Shown in pieces: positions 24,791-32,625 of a stretch of 64,000 bases of DNA. Source of the stretch: Actinomadura parmotrematis (lineage in GTDB: Bacteria > Actinomycetota > Actinomycetes > Streptosporangiales > Streptosporangiaceae). Location: assembly GCF_019458805.1 (NCBI RefSeq), contig NZ_JAIBOA010000028.1:1-64000 (forward strand), read 5' to 3'. Made by a program: the position numbers and the translations under genes. The notes below the pieces were generated by a model, which did no database searches, had not been told where the DNA came from, and saw only the letters and a program-made list of their open reading frames with translations. Numbering within the stretch: position 1 is the first letter of the stretch; each line of letters opens with the position of its first letter.

Positions 24791-26119
24791 ATGCACGCTC
24801 TCACACGCAGCGCCGCGGCGCTCGCCGCGCCGCTCGTCGCGGCGGCGTCCGTCCTGCCCGCCACGCCCGCGCTCGCGGCGCCGCCCGCCGCCGCCCGGCG
24901 GGCCGCGTCCCAGCACGCCGCCGGCGACCCCGTGGGCGGGGCGCAGCTCGGCGGCAGGGGCGTCGTCGTGAACGGCGCGCCCGGGGTGAAGGCGCCCCCG
25001 AAGATCAACGCGTCGTCGTACCTCATCGCCGACATGGACACCGGCGACGTGCTGGCCGCCAAGGACCCGCACGGGCAGTACCTGCCGGCGAGCACGCTGA
25101 AGACGCTGACGGCGCTCGCCCTCGTGCCGAAGCTCGACCCGAACCGCCTGGTCCGGCCCTCGCAGGCGGCGGTCGACGTCGAGGGCACCAAGGTCGGCAT
25201 GACGACCAAGATGCAGTACAAGGTGTCCGACCTGTTCATGGCGCTGATGATGATGTCGGCCAACGACGCGGCGGTGACGCTCGCCGAGGCCGACGGCGGC
25301 ATGGCGAAGACCATCGCCGACATGAACGCCGAGGCCCGCCGGATCAACGCCCGCGACACCCTGGCCGCGTCCCCGAACGGCCTCGACGTCGACATGAAGC
25401 TGACCGTCCGGACCCAGCACACCTCGTCGTACGACCTGGCGCTGATCCTGCGCGAGGGGCTGAAGAACCCCGACTACCTCAAGTACGTGCAGACGATCGA
25501 CCACCACTTCCCGGCGCCGCCGACCAAGAAGCAGCGCAAGAAGCACCAGCAGGGCGGCTACCCGATCCACACCCACAACCACATGCTGCCGGGCGAGGCC
25601 GCGTCCTACCCGGGCATGATCGGCGGGAAGAACGGCTACACGATCGCCGCGCACCAGACGTTCGTGGCGGCCGCGAAGCGCGGCGGCCACACCATCATCA
25701 TCGCGCTGATGCGCGCCGACGTCCCGCCGTCGCCGTACGCGGCCAAGCTGCTGGACTGGGGCTTCGCGGCGCGCGGCAAGGTGAAGCCGGTCGGGACGCT
25801 CGTCGCGCCCGGCGACCCGGCCGCCAAGAAGGACACCGGACCGGGCGGCAAGGGCACCAGGAACCTGCTGCCGGGCAGCCCGCTGAACAAGGACGGCACG
25901 GCGAGCCGGTGGCTGGTCGGCGGCGGCACCGTCGGCGTCCTGCTGGCGATCTCGGTGCTGATCCTGGTGCTGTGGCGCCGCCGCCACACGCCGCCCGCCG
26001 CCGCGCGGCCGGGCCGCCCGGCGGCCTCCCCGCCGCCGCCCGCCCCGGCGCCCGACGACGACCCGGACGCGTCCTACGACCAGCACGACCCGCAGGGCGC
26101 GGCGAGCCGCGACGAGTGA
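24791..26119 (+). CDS. D-alanyl-D-alanine carboxypeptidase (PBP5-like, S11)
   Basis: 442 residues: signal peptide (about 1-28), catalytic domain, C-terminal membrane anchor (about residues 374-393, LVGGGTVGVLLAISVLILVL) and a Pro/Asp-rich cytoplasmic tail. The active-site motifs are S101-T-L-K (in LPASTLKTL), S156-A-N, and K280-N-G in GGKNGYT, where most relatives have KTG. It trims the terminal D-Ala of peptidoglycan stem peptides on the outer membrane face. The Thr-to-Asn change in the third motif is worth noting but the rest is intact. Monocistronic, convergent with the YihY gene at 9 bp. Confidence 0.92.
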   Translation: MHALTRSAAALAAPLVAAASVLPATPALAAPPAAARRAASQHAAGDPVGGAQLGGRGVVVNGAPGVKAPPKINASSYLIADMDTGDVLAAKDPHGQYLPASTLKTLTALALVPKLDPNRLVRPSQAAVDVEGTKVGMTTKMQYKVSDLFMALMMMSANDAAVTLAEADGGMAKTIADMNAEARRINARDTLAASPNGLDVDMKLTVRTQHTSSYDLALILREGLKNPDYLKYVQTIDHHFPAPPTKKQRKKHQQGGYPIHTHNHMLPGEAASYPGMIGGKNGYTIAAHQTFVAAAKRGGHTIIIALMRADVPPSPYAAKLLDWGFAARGKVKPVGTLVAPGDPAAKKDTGPGGKGTRNLLPGSPLNKDGTASRWLVGGGTVGVLLAISVLILVLWRRRHTPPAAARPGRPAASPPPPAPAPDDDPDASYDQHDPQGAASRDE

Positions 26120-26128
26120 CGGTGCCGG

Positions 26129-27145
26129 TCAGGACGCGGCGGCGGCGCCGTCGCGCCGCTCCGCGGTCAGGCCCGTGATCTCCCGGACGGCCTCGTCCGC
26201 GCAGTCGGCGTCCGCCGCGGCGTCCCTGGTGCCGTCGGCGCGGAGGATGGCGCTGCGGGTGGCGGTCCAGGCGGCCGTCCAGAGCACGAACCGCGACACG
26301 ATGTTGATCCACACCATCAGCCCGACGAGCACCGCGAACGAGGCGTAGACGGGGTTGCTGGTGGTGCGGGCGAGGAGCAGCGTGGCGACCTGCTTCAGCG
26401 CCTCGAACCCGACGCCGCCGAACAGCGCGCCCTTCAGGATGCGCCGCCACGGCGCCCGGGTGCCGCTCAGCCGGGAGAACAGCGTCAGGAAGATCAGCGT
26501 GTCGAAGGCGACCGCGACGCCCATCGACAGCAGCCAGAGCACCGTCCCGGCGCCGGTGACGTCCTCCAGCCCGAGCCAGCCGAGGACGGTGTGGGTGGCC
26601 TGGCTCGCCAGGCTCGACACCGCGACGCTCGCCATCAGGATCGCGCCGAGGAACAGCAGCACCGACACGTCGTAGATCTTCAGCAGCACGAAGTTGCCCT
26701 CGGCCTGCGGCTCCTTGCCCCAGATGGTGCGGAGCGACTCGCGCAGCGTCGCGACCCAGCCGAGGCCGGTGAGCAGCAGGCCGACGAGGCCGATGACGCC
26801 GGCGGTCGTCTTGGACTGCACGATCCGGTCGACCTGCAGCGGCGCCGACAGGCCCGGCAGGATCGAGTCGATCGCCTCGATGAAGTAGCCGCGGGCCTCG
26901 TCGCTGATCCCGACGAGGTAGCCGAGCAGCGAGTAGGCGAGCGCGAGCAGCGGGAAGAACGACAGGAAGCCGTAGGAGGTGAGGGCGGCGGCGAGGCGGT
27001 CGCCGCGGCGGTCCTGGTAGCGCTCGTAGGCGCGGCCCCAGTGGTCGAACCAGGGCCAGCGGGCGCGGGCGGCCCGCAGCACGGCCTTGATCGCGTCGGT
27101 GACCCGCTCGATGGAGCGCTGGACCGTGCTGACCACCTGCGGCAT
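26129..27145 (-). CDS. YihY/virulence factor BrkB family membrane protein
   Basis: 338 residues with about six hydrophobic segments. Family marks are DRLAAALTSYGFLSFFPLLALAYSLLGY near the N-terminus, the TTAGVIGLVGLLLTGLGWV helix, LFSRLSGTRAPWRRILKGALFGGVGFEALKQ and SFAVLVGLMVWINIVSR. Function of the family is not established despite the historical RNase BN name. The ATG at 27145 has a weak ribosome binding site. Followed downstream by the carboxypeptidase on the opposite strand. Confidence 0.85.
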   Translation of the reverse strand: MPQVVSTVQRSIERVTDAIKAVLRAARARWPWFDHWGRAYERYQDRRGDRLAAALTSYGFLSFFPLLALAYSLLGYLVGISDEARGYFIEAIDSILPGLSAPLQVDRIVQSKTTAGVIGLVGLLLTGLGWVATLRESLRTIWGKEPQAEGNFVLLKIYDVSVLLFLGAILMASVAVSSLASQATHTVLGWLGLEDVTGAGTVLWLLSMGVAVAFDTLIFLTLFSRLSGTRAPWRRILKGALFGGVGFEALKQVATLLLARTTSNPVYASFAVLVGLMVWINIVSRFVLWTAAWTATRSAILRADGTRDAAADADCADEAVREITGLTAERRDGAAAAS

Positions 27146-27208
27146 GTACGGAAAGTACCCCGCCGCGGACGGTCGATGCGGCGCCGCGCCGGTCGATCGG
27201 GTCGCGTT

Positions 27209-27766
27209 TCAGCGGCCCCCGCCGGCGCCGAGGACGAAGTCGCGGCGCGGCCGCCAGACGCCGTCGGCGCCGTGCTCGTACAGCGCGAACCGCCGCACCT
27301 CGAACTCGGCCCGGAAGTCGGCGAGCTCCTTGACCGCCCGGTCCATGACCTCGTCGGGCAGGTGGTGGGCGATGGTGACGTGCGGGTGGTACGGGAAGGT
27401 CAGGGCGCGGGCGAGCGGCCCCGACATCACCGCCGCCTGGAGCCGCTCGCAGCCGCCGGCGCCGTCGGCGAGGGCGACGAACACGACCGGCGACACCGGG
27501 CGGAACGTCCCGGTGCCGCGCAGCCGGATCCGGAAGCCGCGCTGGCCGGCGGCCACCGACCGCAGGTGGTCCTCGACGCAGCCGAGGTCGCCGGCCGGGA
27601 CGTCGGTCGGCGGCAGCAGCGTGACGTGCGTCGGGATGGCCCGCGCCAGCGGGTCGCCGAGCGCCTCCCGGGTGCGCTGGAGCCAGCCGCCGTACGGCTC
27701 GGGGATCGGCACGGCGACCCCGATCGTGCGCGTGCCGGCGGCCGGCGAGGCCGTGTCAGCGACCAC
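27209..27766 (-). CDS. 2H phosphoesterase, 2'-5' RNA ligase / RNA 2',3'-cyclic phosphodiesterase-like
   Basis: 185 residues with the two HxTx signatures of the 2H superfamily: HVTLL (residues ~47-51) and HVTIA (~126-130). Members hydrolyse or ligate 2'-5' linked or 2',3'-cyclic phosphate RNA ends; physiological substrate uncertain. GTG 27766 overlaps the trpS stop by 11 bp, so translation is likely coupled to the tryptophanyl-tRNA synthetase gene. Confidence 0.82.
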   Translation of the reverse strand: MVADTASPAAGTRTIGVAVPIPEPYGGWLQRTREALGDPLARAIPTHVTLLPPTDVPAGDLGCVEDHLRSVAAGQRGFRIRLRGTGTFRPVSPVVFVALADGAGGCERLQAAVMSGPLARALTFPYHPHVTIAHHLPDEVMDRAVKELADFRAEFEVRRFALYEHGADGVWRPRRDFVLGAGGGR

Positions 27767-28811
27767 GTCCCACGAATCCCACCCGCTCGCGCACGATCTC
27801 CATGTTGCGGCGGGCGACCGCGCCGGCCCGCTCCGCCCCCTGCGCGAGCAGCCGGTCGAGGGCGTCCTCGTCGGCGAGCAGCTCGCGGGTGCGCTCGCGG
27901 ATCGGCTCGAAGGTGTCCACGACGAGCGCGGCGAGGTCCTTCTTGAACTGGCCGTACCCGGCGCCCTCGTAGCGCTTCTCGATGTCGCCGTAGGACGTGC
28001 CGTCGAGGGCCGCGTAGATCCGCATGAGGTTGGTGACGCCGGCCTTGCCCTCCTCGTCGTAGCGGACCTCGGTGCCGGTGTCGGTGACCGCGCGCATGAT
28101 CTTCTTGCGCATCGGGCCGGGCTCCTCCAGCACGTCGATGATCCCCTGCGGGGAGGACGCCGACTTGCTCATCTTGGCGCCCGGCTCCTGCAGGTCGGTG
28201 ATCTTGGCGGCGTTCTCCGGGATGTAGGCCTCGGGCGCCACGAACGTCGTGCCGAACCGGTGGTTGAAGCGGCCCGCGAGGTCGCGGGTGAGCTCCAGGT
28301 GCTGGCGCTGGTCCTCGCCGACCGGGACCTGCAGGACGGCGCCCGCGCGCGGCTCGGGCGTGTACAGCAGGATGTCGGCGGCCTGCAGGATCGGGTAGGT
28401 GAACAGGCCGACGCTGGCGCCGGCGGTGCCCTGCTTGGCGGCCTTGTCCTTGAACTGCGTCATCCGGCCGGCCTCGCCGAAGCCGGTGATGCAGCCGAGC
28501 ACCCAGGCGAGCTCGGTGTGCTCGGGGACGTGGCTCTGCACGAACAGCGTGGAACGGTCCTGGTCCAGGCCCATCGCGAGGAGCTGCGCGGCCGACACGC
28601 GGGTGCGGCGCCGCAGCGCGGCCGGGTCGTGCTCGACGGTGATCGCGTGCAGGTCCACGACGCAGTAGAACGCCTCGTGCGTCTCCTGGAGCGCCACCCA
28701 CTGCCGCAGCGCGCCCAGGTAGTTGCCCAGGTGGAAGGAGTCCGCGGTGGGCTGGATGCCGGAGAACACGCGGGGCGTGGCGGCGGCTTCGGTGGTGGGC
28801 GCTTCAGGCAT
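27756..28811 (-). CDS. trpS: tryptophanyl-tRNA synthetase
   Basis: 351 residues. Class I synthetase signatures are FHLGNYLGAL (HIGH equivalent, here HLGN) and KMSKS in PGAKMSKSASSPQ; the tryptophan/AMP pocket segments TYPILQAADILLY and VGEDQRQHLELTRDLAGRFN are conserved. It charges tRNA-Trp. I choose ATG 28811 because GAGGCG lies 7 bp upstream; the GTG two codons earlier is too close to that site. Upstream of it a CBS-domain gene runs in the same direction at 18 bp, so they may share a transcript. Confidence 0.95.
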   Translation of the reverse strand: MPEAPTTEAAATPRVFSGIQPTADSFHLGNYLGALRQWVALQETHEAFYCVVDLHAITVEHDPAALRRRTRVSAAQLLAMGLDQDRSTLFVQSHVPEHTELAWVLGCITGFGEAGRMTQFKDKAAKQGTAGASVGLFTYPILQAADILLYTPEPRAGAVLQVPVGEDQRQHLELTRDLAGRFNHRFGTTFVAPEAYIPENAAKITDLQEPGAKMSKSASSPQGIIDVLEEPGPMRKKIMRAVTDTGTEVRYDEEGKAGVTNLMRIYAALDGTSYGDIEKRYEGAGYGQFKKDLAALVVDTFEPIRERTRELLADEDALDRLLAQGAERAGAVARRNMEIVRERVGFVGRGR

Positions 28812-28829
28812 GTGCACGCCTCGATTCTC

Positions 28830-29783
28830 TCAGGCCCCGTCCGGGGCGGCGTCGCCGGTGGCGGGGGCGCCCGTCCCGGGGGCGCCCTCCCCTGCTGTGA
28901 CGCCCCCGCGACCGAGGGTGTTCGGACCGGGAAAGGCCCGCCGGGCCGCGCGGGGCGCGGCCTGCGGCGCGGGCTGGGGCACGGGGGGCGTGACGCGGAC
29001 GCGGGCGACGCGGCGGCCCTCCATGCGGGCGACGGCGAGGCGGCGGCCGCCGGCCTGGACGGCGTCGCCCTCGGACGGGACACGGCCGAGCGCGGCCATG
29101 ATGTGCCCGGCGACGGTCTCGTAGGGCCCGGCGGGCAGCCTGATCCCGGTCTCGGCGGCGAAGTCGTCGAGGTTCAGCAGACCGTCGACCTCGACCACCC
29201 CATCGCGCAGACGCCGTGCCTGTCCGTCCCGCACATCATATTCGTCCCGGATGTCCCCGATGAGCTCCTCGACCAGATCCTCCAGCGTGACGATCCCGGC
29301 GGTGCCGCCGTACTCGTCCAGCACCACCGCGAGGTGGCACGCCTCGCGGCGCATCTCCGACAGCACCGCCAGCACCCGCTGCCACGGCGGCAGGAACTTC
29401 ACCGGCCGGACGAGCGCGCCGACCGGCGCCGCCGGGTCCGCGGCGCCCGGCACCAGCAGGTCCCGGATGTGCACGAAGCCGATCACCTCGTCGTGCGAGC
29501 CGCGGCAGACCGGGAACCGCGAGTGCGGGCTGCGCGCCGCCACCCGGGCGGCGGCCGCGACCGGCAGCGCGGCGTCCAGGAACTCGACCTCGGTGCGCGG
29601 CACCAGCACCTCGCGGAGCGGCCGGTCGCCGGCCGCGAACACGCGGGCGGTGAGGGCGCGCTCCTCGCTGGTCAGGCGGGTGCTCGCCGCGACGAGCGCG
29701 CGCATCCGCTCGGCGCTCGGCTCCTCGGGGTCGCCCGCGCCGAGCCGGACGGCCAGCCGGGCCAGCAGCCGCACCGCTCTCAT
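28830..29783 (-). CDS. CBS-domain protein of the CorC/hemolysin family
   Basis: 317 residues, soluble. Tandem CBS domains cover about residues 55-180 (VLVPRTEVEFLDAALPV, FPVCRGSHDEVIGFVHIRDLL, LAVVLDEYGGTAGIVTLEDLVEELIGDI), followed by the CorC_HlyC transporter-associated domain (VEVDGLLNLDDFAAETGIRLP). The DUF21 membrane domain usual in TlyC/CNNM proteins is absent, as in CorC, so it is probably a peripheral regulator of ion transport. The C-terminal ~50 residues are Pro/Ala/Gly-rich. ATG 29783 follows a purine-rich GAGGGGTCGAGGA stretch; divergent from galE. Confidence 0.85.
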   Translation of the reverse strand: MRAVRLLARLAVRLGAGDPEEPSAERMRALVAASTRLTSEERALTARVFAAGDRPLREVLVPRTEVEFLDAALPVAAAARVAARSPHSRFPVCRGSHDEVIGFVHIRDLLVPGAADPAAPVGALVRPVKFLPPWQRVLAVLSEMRREACHLAVVLDEYGGTAGIVTLEDLVEELIGDIRDEYDVRDGQARRLRDGVVEVDGLLNLDDFAAETGIRLPAGPYETVAGHIMAALGRVPSEGDAVQAGGRRLAVARMEGRRVARVRVTPPVPQPAPQAAPRAARRAFPGPNTLGRGGVTAGEGAPGTGAPATGDAAPDGA

Positions 29784-29860
29784 TCCTCGACCCCTCCCGC
29801 ATGCCCCGGTCGGTAGCCTGGGCGCCGTCCGCTCCCATCCTGACTTTCGGAGGTCCGCGC

Positions 29861-30814
29861 GTGAAGCTGCTCGTCACCGGAGGCGCCGGCTACATCGGCA
29901 GCGTGGTCTCGGCCCTGCTGCTGGAGGCCGGCCACGAGGTGGTCGTCCTCGACGACCTGTCGACCGGCCACGAGGACGCCGTCCCCGCGGGCGCGGCCCT
30001 GGTCCGCGGCACGCTGCGCGACGCCGCGTTCGCGACCCTGGACGGCGCCGGATTCGACGCGGTGCTGCACTTCGCCGCGAAGTCGCTGGTCGGCGAGTCG
30101 GTGGAGAAGCCGGGCCTGTACTGGGACAAGAACCTCGGCGAGTCGCTGGCGCTGCTCGACGCGATGCGGCGCGCGTCGGTGCCGCGCCTGGTGTTCTCCT
30201 CCACCGCCGCCACCTACGGCGAGCCGGAGTCCACCCCGATCCTGGAGACCGCGCCGACGCGGCCGACCAACCCCTACGGCGCGTCCAAGCTCGCCATCGA
30301 CACCGCGCTCGCCGAGTGGGCGCGGCTGTACGGCCTCGGCGCGGTGTCGCTGCGCTACTTCAACGTGGCGGGGGCGCGCGGCGCGCAGGGCGAGCGGCAC
30401 GCCGTGGAGACGCACCTGATCCCGAACGTGCTGAAGGTCGCGCTCGGCGAGCGCGACGCCGTCCACCTGTTCGGCGACGACTACCCGACGCCCGACGGCA
30501 CCTGTATCCGCGACTACGTGCACGTCGTCGACCTCGGCGCCGCGCACCTGCTGGCGCTGGAGGCGACCGCGCCCGGCACCCACCAGATCTTCAACCTGGG
30601 CAGCGGCACCGGCTACTCGGTGCGCGAGGTCGTCGAGGTGTGCCGGGCGGTCACCGGGCATCCGATCCCCGCGACGGTGAGCCCGCGGCGCCCCGGCGAC
30701 CCGGCGGTGCTGGTCGCCTCCTCCGCCAAGATCGAGTCGGCGCTCGGCTGGAAGCCCGAGCGCGACCTCACGACCATGGTCACCGACGCCTGGTCCTTCC
30801 TCCAGGGCCGGTGA
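29861..30814 (+). CDS. galE: UDP-glucose 4-epimerase
   Basis: 317 residues, extended short-chain dehydrogenase. The NAD-binding GGAGYIGS motif is at residues 7-14, the catalytic Y-x3-K is in NPYGASKLAID, the Thr/Ser partner is in FSSTAATYG, and SLRYFNVAGA is typical of GalE. It interconverts UDP-glucose and UDP-galactose and can feed galactose to cell-wall and exopolysaccharide synthesis. GTG 29861 is used because GGAGGT lies at the right distance and the NAD motif would otherwise be too far in. Its stop overlaps the next gene's GTG as GTGA. Confidence 0.93.
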   Translation: MKLLVTGGAGYIGSVVSALLLEAGHEVVVLDDLSTGHEDAVPAGAALVRGTLRDAAFATLDGAGFDAVLHFAAKSLVGESVEKPGLYWDKNLGESLALLDAMRRASVPRLVFSSTAATYGEPESTPILETAPTRPTNPYGASKLAIDTALAEWARLYGLGAVSLRYFNVAGARGAQGERHAVETHLIPNVLKVALGERDAVHLFGDDYPTPDGTCIRDYVHVVDLGAAHLLALEATAPGTHQIFNLGSGTGYSVREVVEVCRAVTGHPIPATVSPRRPGDPAVLVASSAKIESALGWKPERDLTTMVTDAWSFLQGR

Positions 30815-31917
30815 GCCCCCTCCTGCGGCGGCGGCGCCGGACCCCGGCGCCGCCCCGGGCCGCCTGGACGGTCCCGGGGCCGGTGTCGGCCGAGACGCTC
30901 GCCGCCGCGTTCACCGAGGCGTACCAGCGGCCGCCCGAGGCCGTCTGGCGCGCGCCCGCCGAGGCGGCGCTGCTGGAGGCGCCCGGGGATGGGCTGTCGC
31001 TGCTGTTCGCGCTGCCCTTCGGGGCCTGCGCGGCGGCGGCACGCCGCGACGACGGCGTCCTGGAGGTGCGCTCGCTCCAAGCCGCGGACGCGGCCCCCGT
31101 CCTCCTGCCCGGCGGGGACGCGCCCTCCTGGGCCGCGGGCCTGGCGGAATCGCTGCGCGCCCTCGACGCGGGCGGGGCGTCGCTGCTGCTGGACTCCGAG
31201 ATCCTCCCTCGCGCGGGGCTGGGCGCCGCCCGCGCCCTCCGGGCGGCGCTGGCATCGGCCGTCTGCGACCTGTACGACGTCGCCCCGGCCCTCGGCCCGG
31301 TCCCGTCGCGCGCCGAGCCGGGGCACGTCCTGCTGCACGACGCCCGGAGCGGCCTCACCGGCCGCCTCCCCTTCGACGCGGCCGGGGCGGGCCTCGCGCT
31401 GCTGGTGATCGGAACGGGGGTCTCCCCCGGCCGGGACGCCGCCGCCGCCCGCGCCGCGACGCTCGCGAAGGCCCTGGCCTCGCTGGGCCTGGCGTCACCC
31501 CGCGAGGTGACGGACCTGCCCGCCGCGCTCGCCGCCCTGCCCGACCCGGCACTGCGCGGCGCCGTCCAGCACGCCGTCACCGAGCACCACCGGGTGGAGG
31601 CGGCGGCGGGCCTCCTGCGGGCGGGCGCCGTCGCCGAGCTCGGCGCGATGCTGACGGCGTCGCAGATGTCGCTGCGCGACTCCTGCGGCGCGTCCTGGCC
31701 GGAGGCCGACGCCGCCCTGGACGCCGCCGTCCGCGCGGGCGCACGAGGCGGCCGGCTGATCGGCCCGGGATCGGGCGGCTGCGTCCTGGTCCTCGCCGCC
31801 GCCGACCGCCTCCCGACCGTCCGCGACGCCGTCAAGGCCACCTACACCCGCCGTTCCTGGCCCCCACCCGTCTTCCTGGACGGCACCCCTTCAACAGCCG
31901 CCCACCCCATCCCCTGA
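30811..31917 (+). CDS. galactokinase-like GHMP protein lacking catalytic motifs
   Basis: 368 residues, translationally coupled to galE. The C-terminal part aligns by eye with galactokinase, ending in GARGGRLIGPGSGGCVLVLAAADRLP, the equivalent of the third GHMP motif, and EAAAGLLRAGAVAELGAMLTASQMSLRDS is the usual helix before it. However, the substrate motif GRVNLIGEHTDY is replaced by EAALLEAPGDG, the ATP loop GLSSSAA by RAGLGAARAL, and the GIMDQ segment with the catalytic aspartate appears deleted. I therefore infer a pseudo-kinase or an enzyme with altered chemistry; a sequencing frameshift is unlikely because the whole frame stays open with normal codon use. Confidence 0.7.
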   Translation: MSPLLRRRRRTPAPPRAAWTVPGPVSAETLAAAFTEAYQRPPEAVWRAPAEAALLEAPGDGLSLLFALPFGACAAAARRDDGVLEVRSLQAADAAPVLLPGGDAPSWAAGLAESLRALDAGGASLLLDSEILPRAGLGAARALRAALASAVCDLYDVAPALGPVPSRAEPGHVLLHDARSGLTGRLPFDAAGAGLALLVIGTGVSPGRDAAAARAATLAKALASLGLASPREVTDLPAALAALPDPALRGAVQHAVTEHHRVEAAAGLLRAGAVAELGAMLTASQMSLRDSCGASWPEADAALDAAVRAGARGGRLIGPGSGGCVLVLAAADRLPTVRDAVKATYTRRSWPPPVFLDGTPSTAAHPIP

Positions 31918-31934
31918 CCCCCCGGTCACCCCCC

Positions 31935-31996
31935 GTCGACTTGCGGCGTGTTGGCCACTTTCGATCTCCAAAGTGCCCAACACGCCGCATCTCAAC
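31935..31996. repeat. interspersed palindromic element, copy B
   Basis: Second copy of the element at 12318-12379. Arms GTCGACTTGCGGCGTGTTGG.. and the partner ending at 31996 enclose a loop reading TCGATCT, identical in layout to copy A; outer flanks CCCGGTCACC (31921-31930) and GACGACCGGG (32001-32010) are shared as well. It again lies between convergent genes (galactokinase-like and isochorismatase-like). Arm mismatches fall at different positions from copy A. Confidence 0.85.
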
Positions 31997-32066
31997 TTTC
32001 GACGACCGGGGGTCACCGCTCGAACGGACGGGCCGGACGGACGGACGCGGCCGGCGGACGGGACGG

Positions 32067-32585
32067 TCAGGCGAGGCGGGCGAGGGCCTCGTCGGCGGTG
32101 ACGACCTCGCCGAAGCGCGGCAGGTCGAGGGTGACGGCGGCCTCGTGCTCGGGGGCGCTGAGGGCGGCCATGGCGTCCTCGACGAACAGCAGGCCGTAGC
32201 CGTGGTCGCTCGCGGCCCGCGCGGTGGACTCGACGCCCAGGTTGGTGGCGATGCCGCCGAACACGAGCGTCCCGATCCCGTACTCCTGGAGCAGCGCGTG
32301 CAGGGCGCCGTCGTGGAAGCCGCCGACGGTGTGCTTGGTGAACACCAGATCGCCGTGCTCCCAGAGCCCGGCCTCCAGCTCGCTGTCGAGCGGCTGCTCG
32401 TCCACTCCGGGCCGGTGCGCCTGCACGAGGACGACGGCCGCGCCCGCCGCCCGGAACCCGCGCGCGAGCCGCTTCGCCGTCGCCACGACCTCGGCGCCCG
32501 CACGCGGGAACAGCGGCCGCGCCGCGATCCGCACCTGGAGGTCCACGAGTACCAATGCGGTCTTCTGATGATCAAGGGAGGCCAT
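32067..32585 (-). CDS. isochorismatase-family hydrolase-like protein without the catalytic cysteine
   Basis: 172 residues with the Rossmann-like cysteine hydrolase fold: ALVLVDLQ (Asp of the triad), DLVFTKHTVGGF (Lys) and the GGIATNLGVESTAR segment. In catalytically active relatives the last segment carries Cys (TNxCV); here it is Gly, as in the E. coli YecD-like subgroup. The usual nucleophile is therefore absent and the activity is unknown. I use ATG 32585 (MASLDHQ); a GTG three codons upstream is possible. Neither has a strong ribosome binding site. Confidence 0.8.
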   Translation of the reverse strand: MASLDHQKTALVLVDLQVRIAARPLFPRAGAEVVATAKRLARGFRAAGAAVVLVQAHRPGVDEQPLDSELEAGLWEHGDLVFTKHTVGGFHDGALHALLQEYGIGTLVFGGIATNLGVESTARAASDHGYGLLFVEDAMAALSAPEHEAAVTLDLPRFGEVVTADEALARLA

Positions 32586-32625
32586 GCCCGCCACCGTACG
32601 CGCCCGATCGCGGCGCGGGGGCCCG

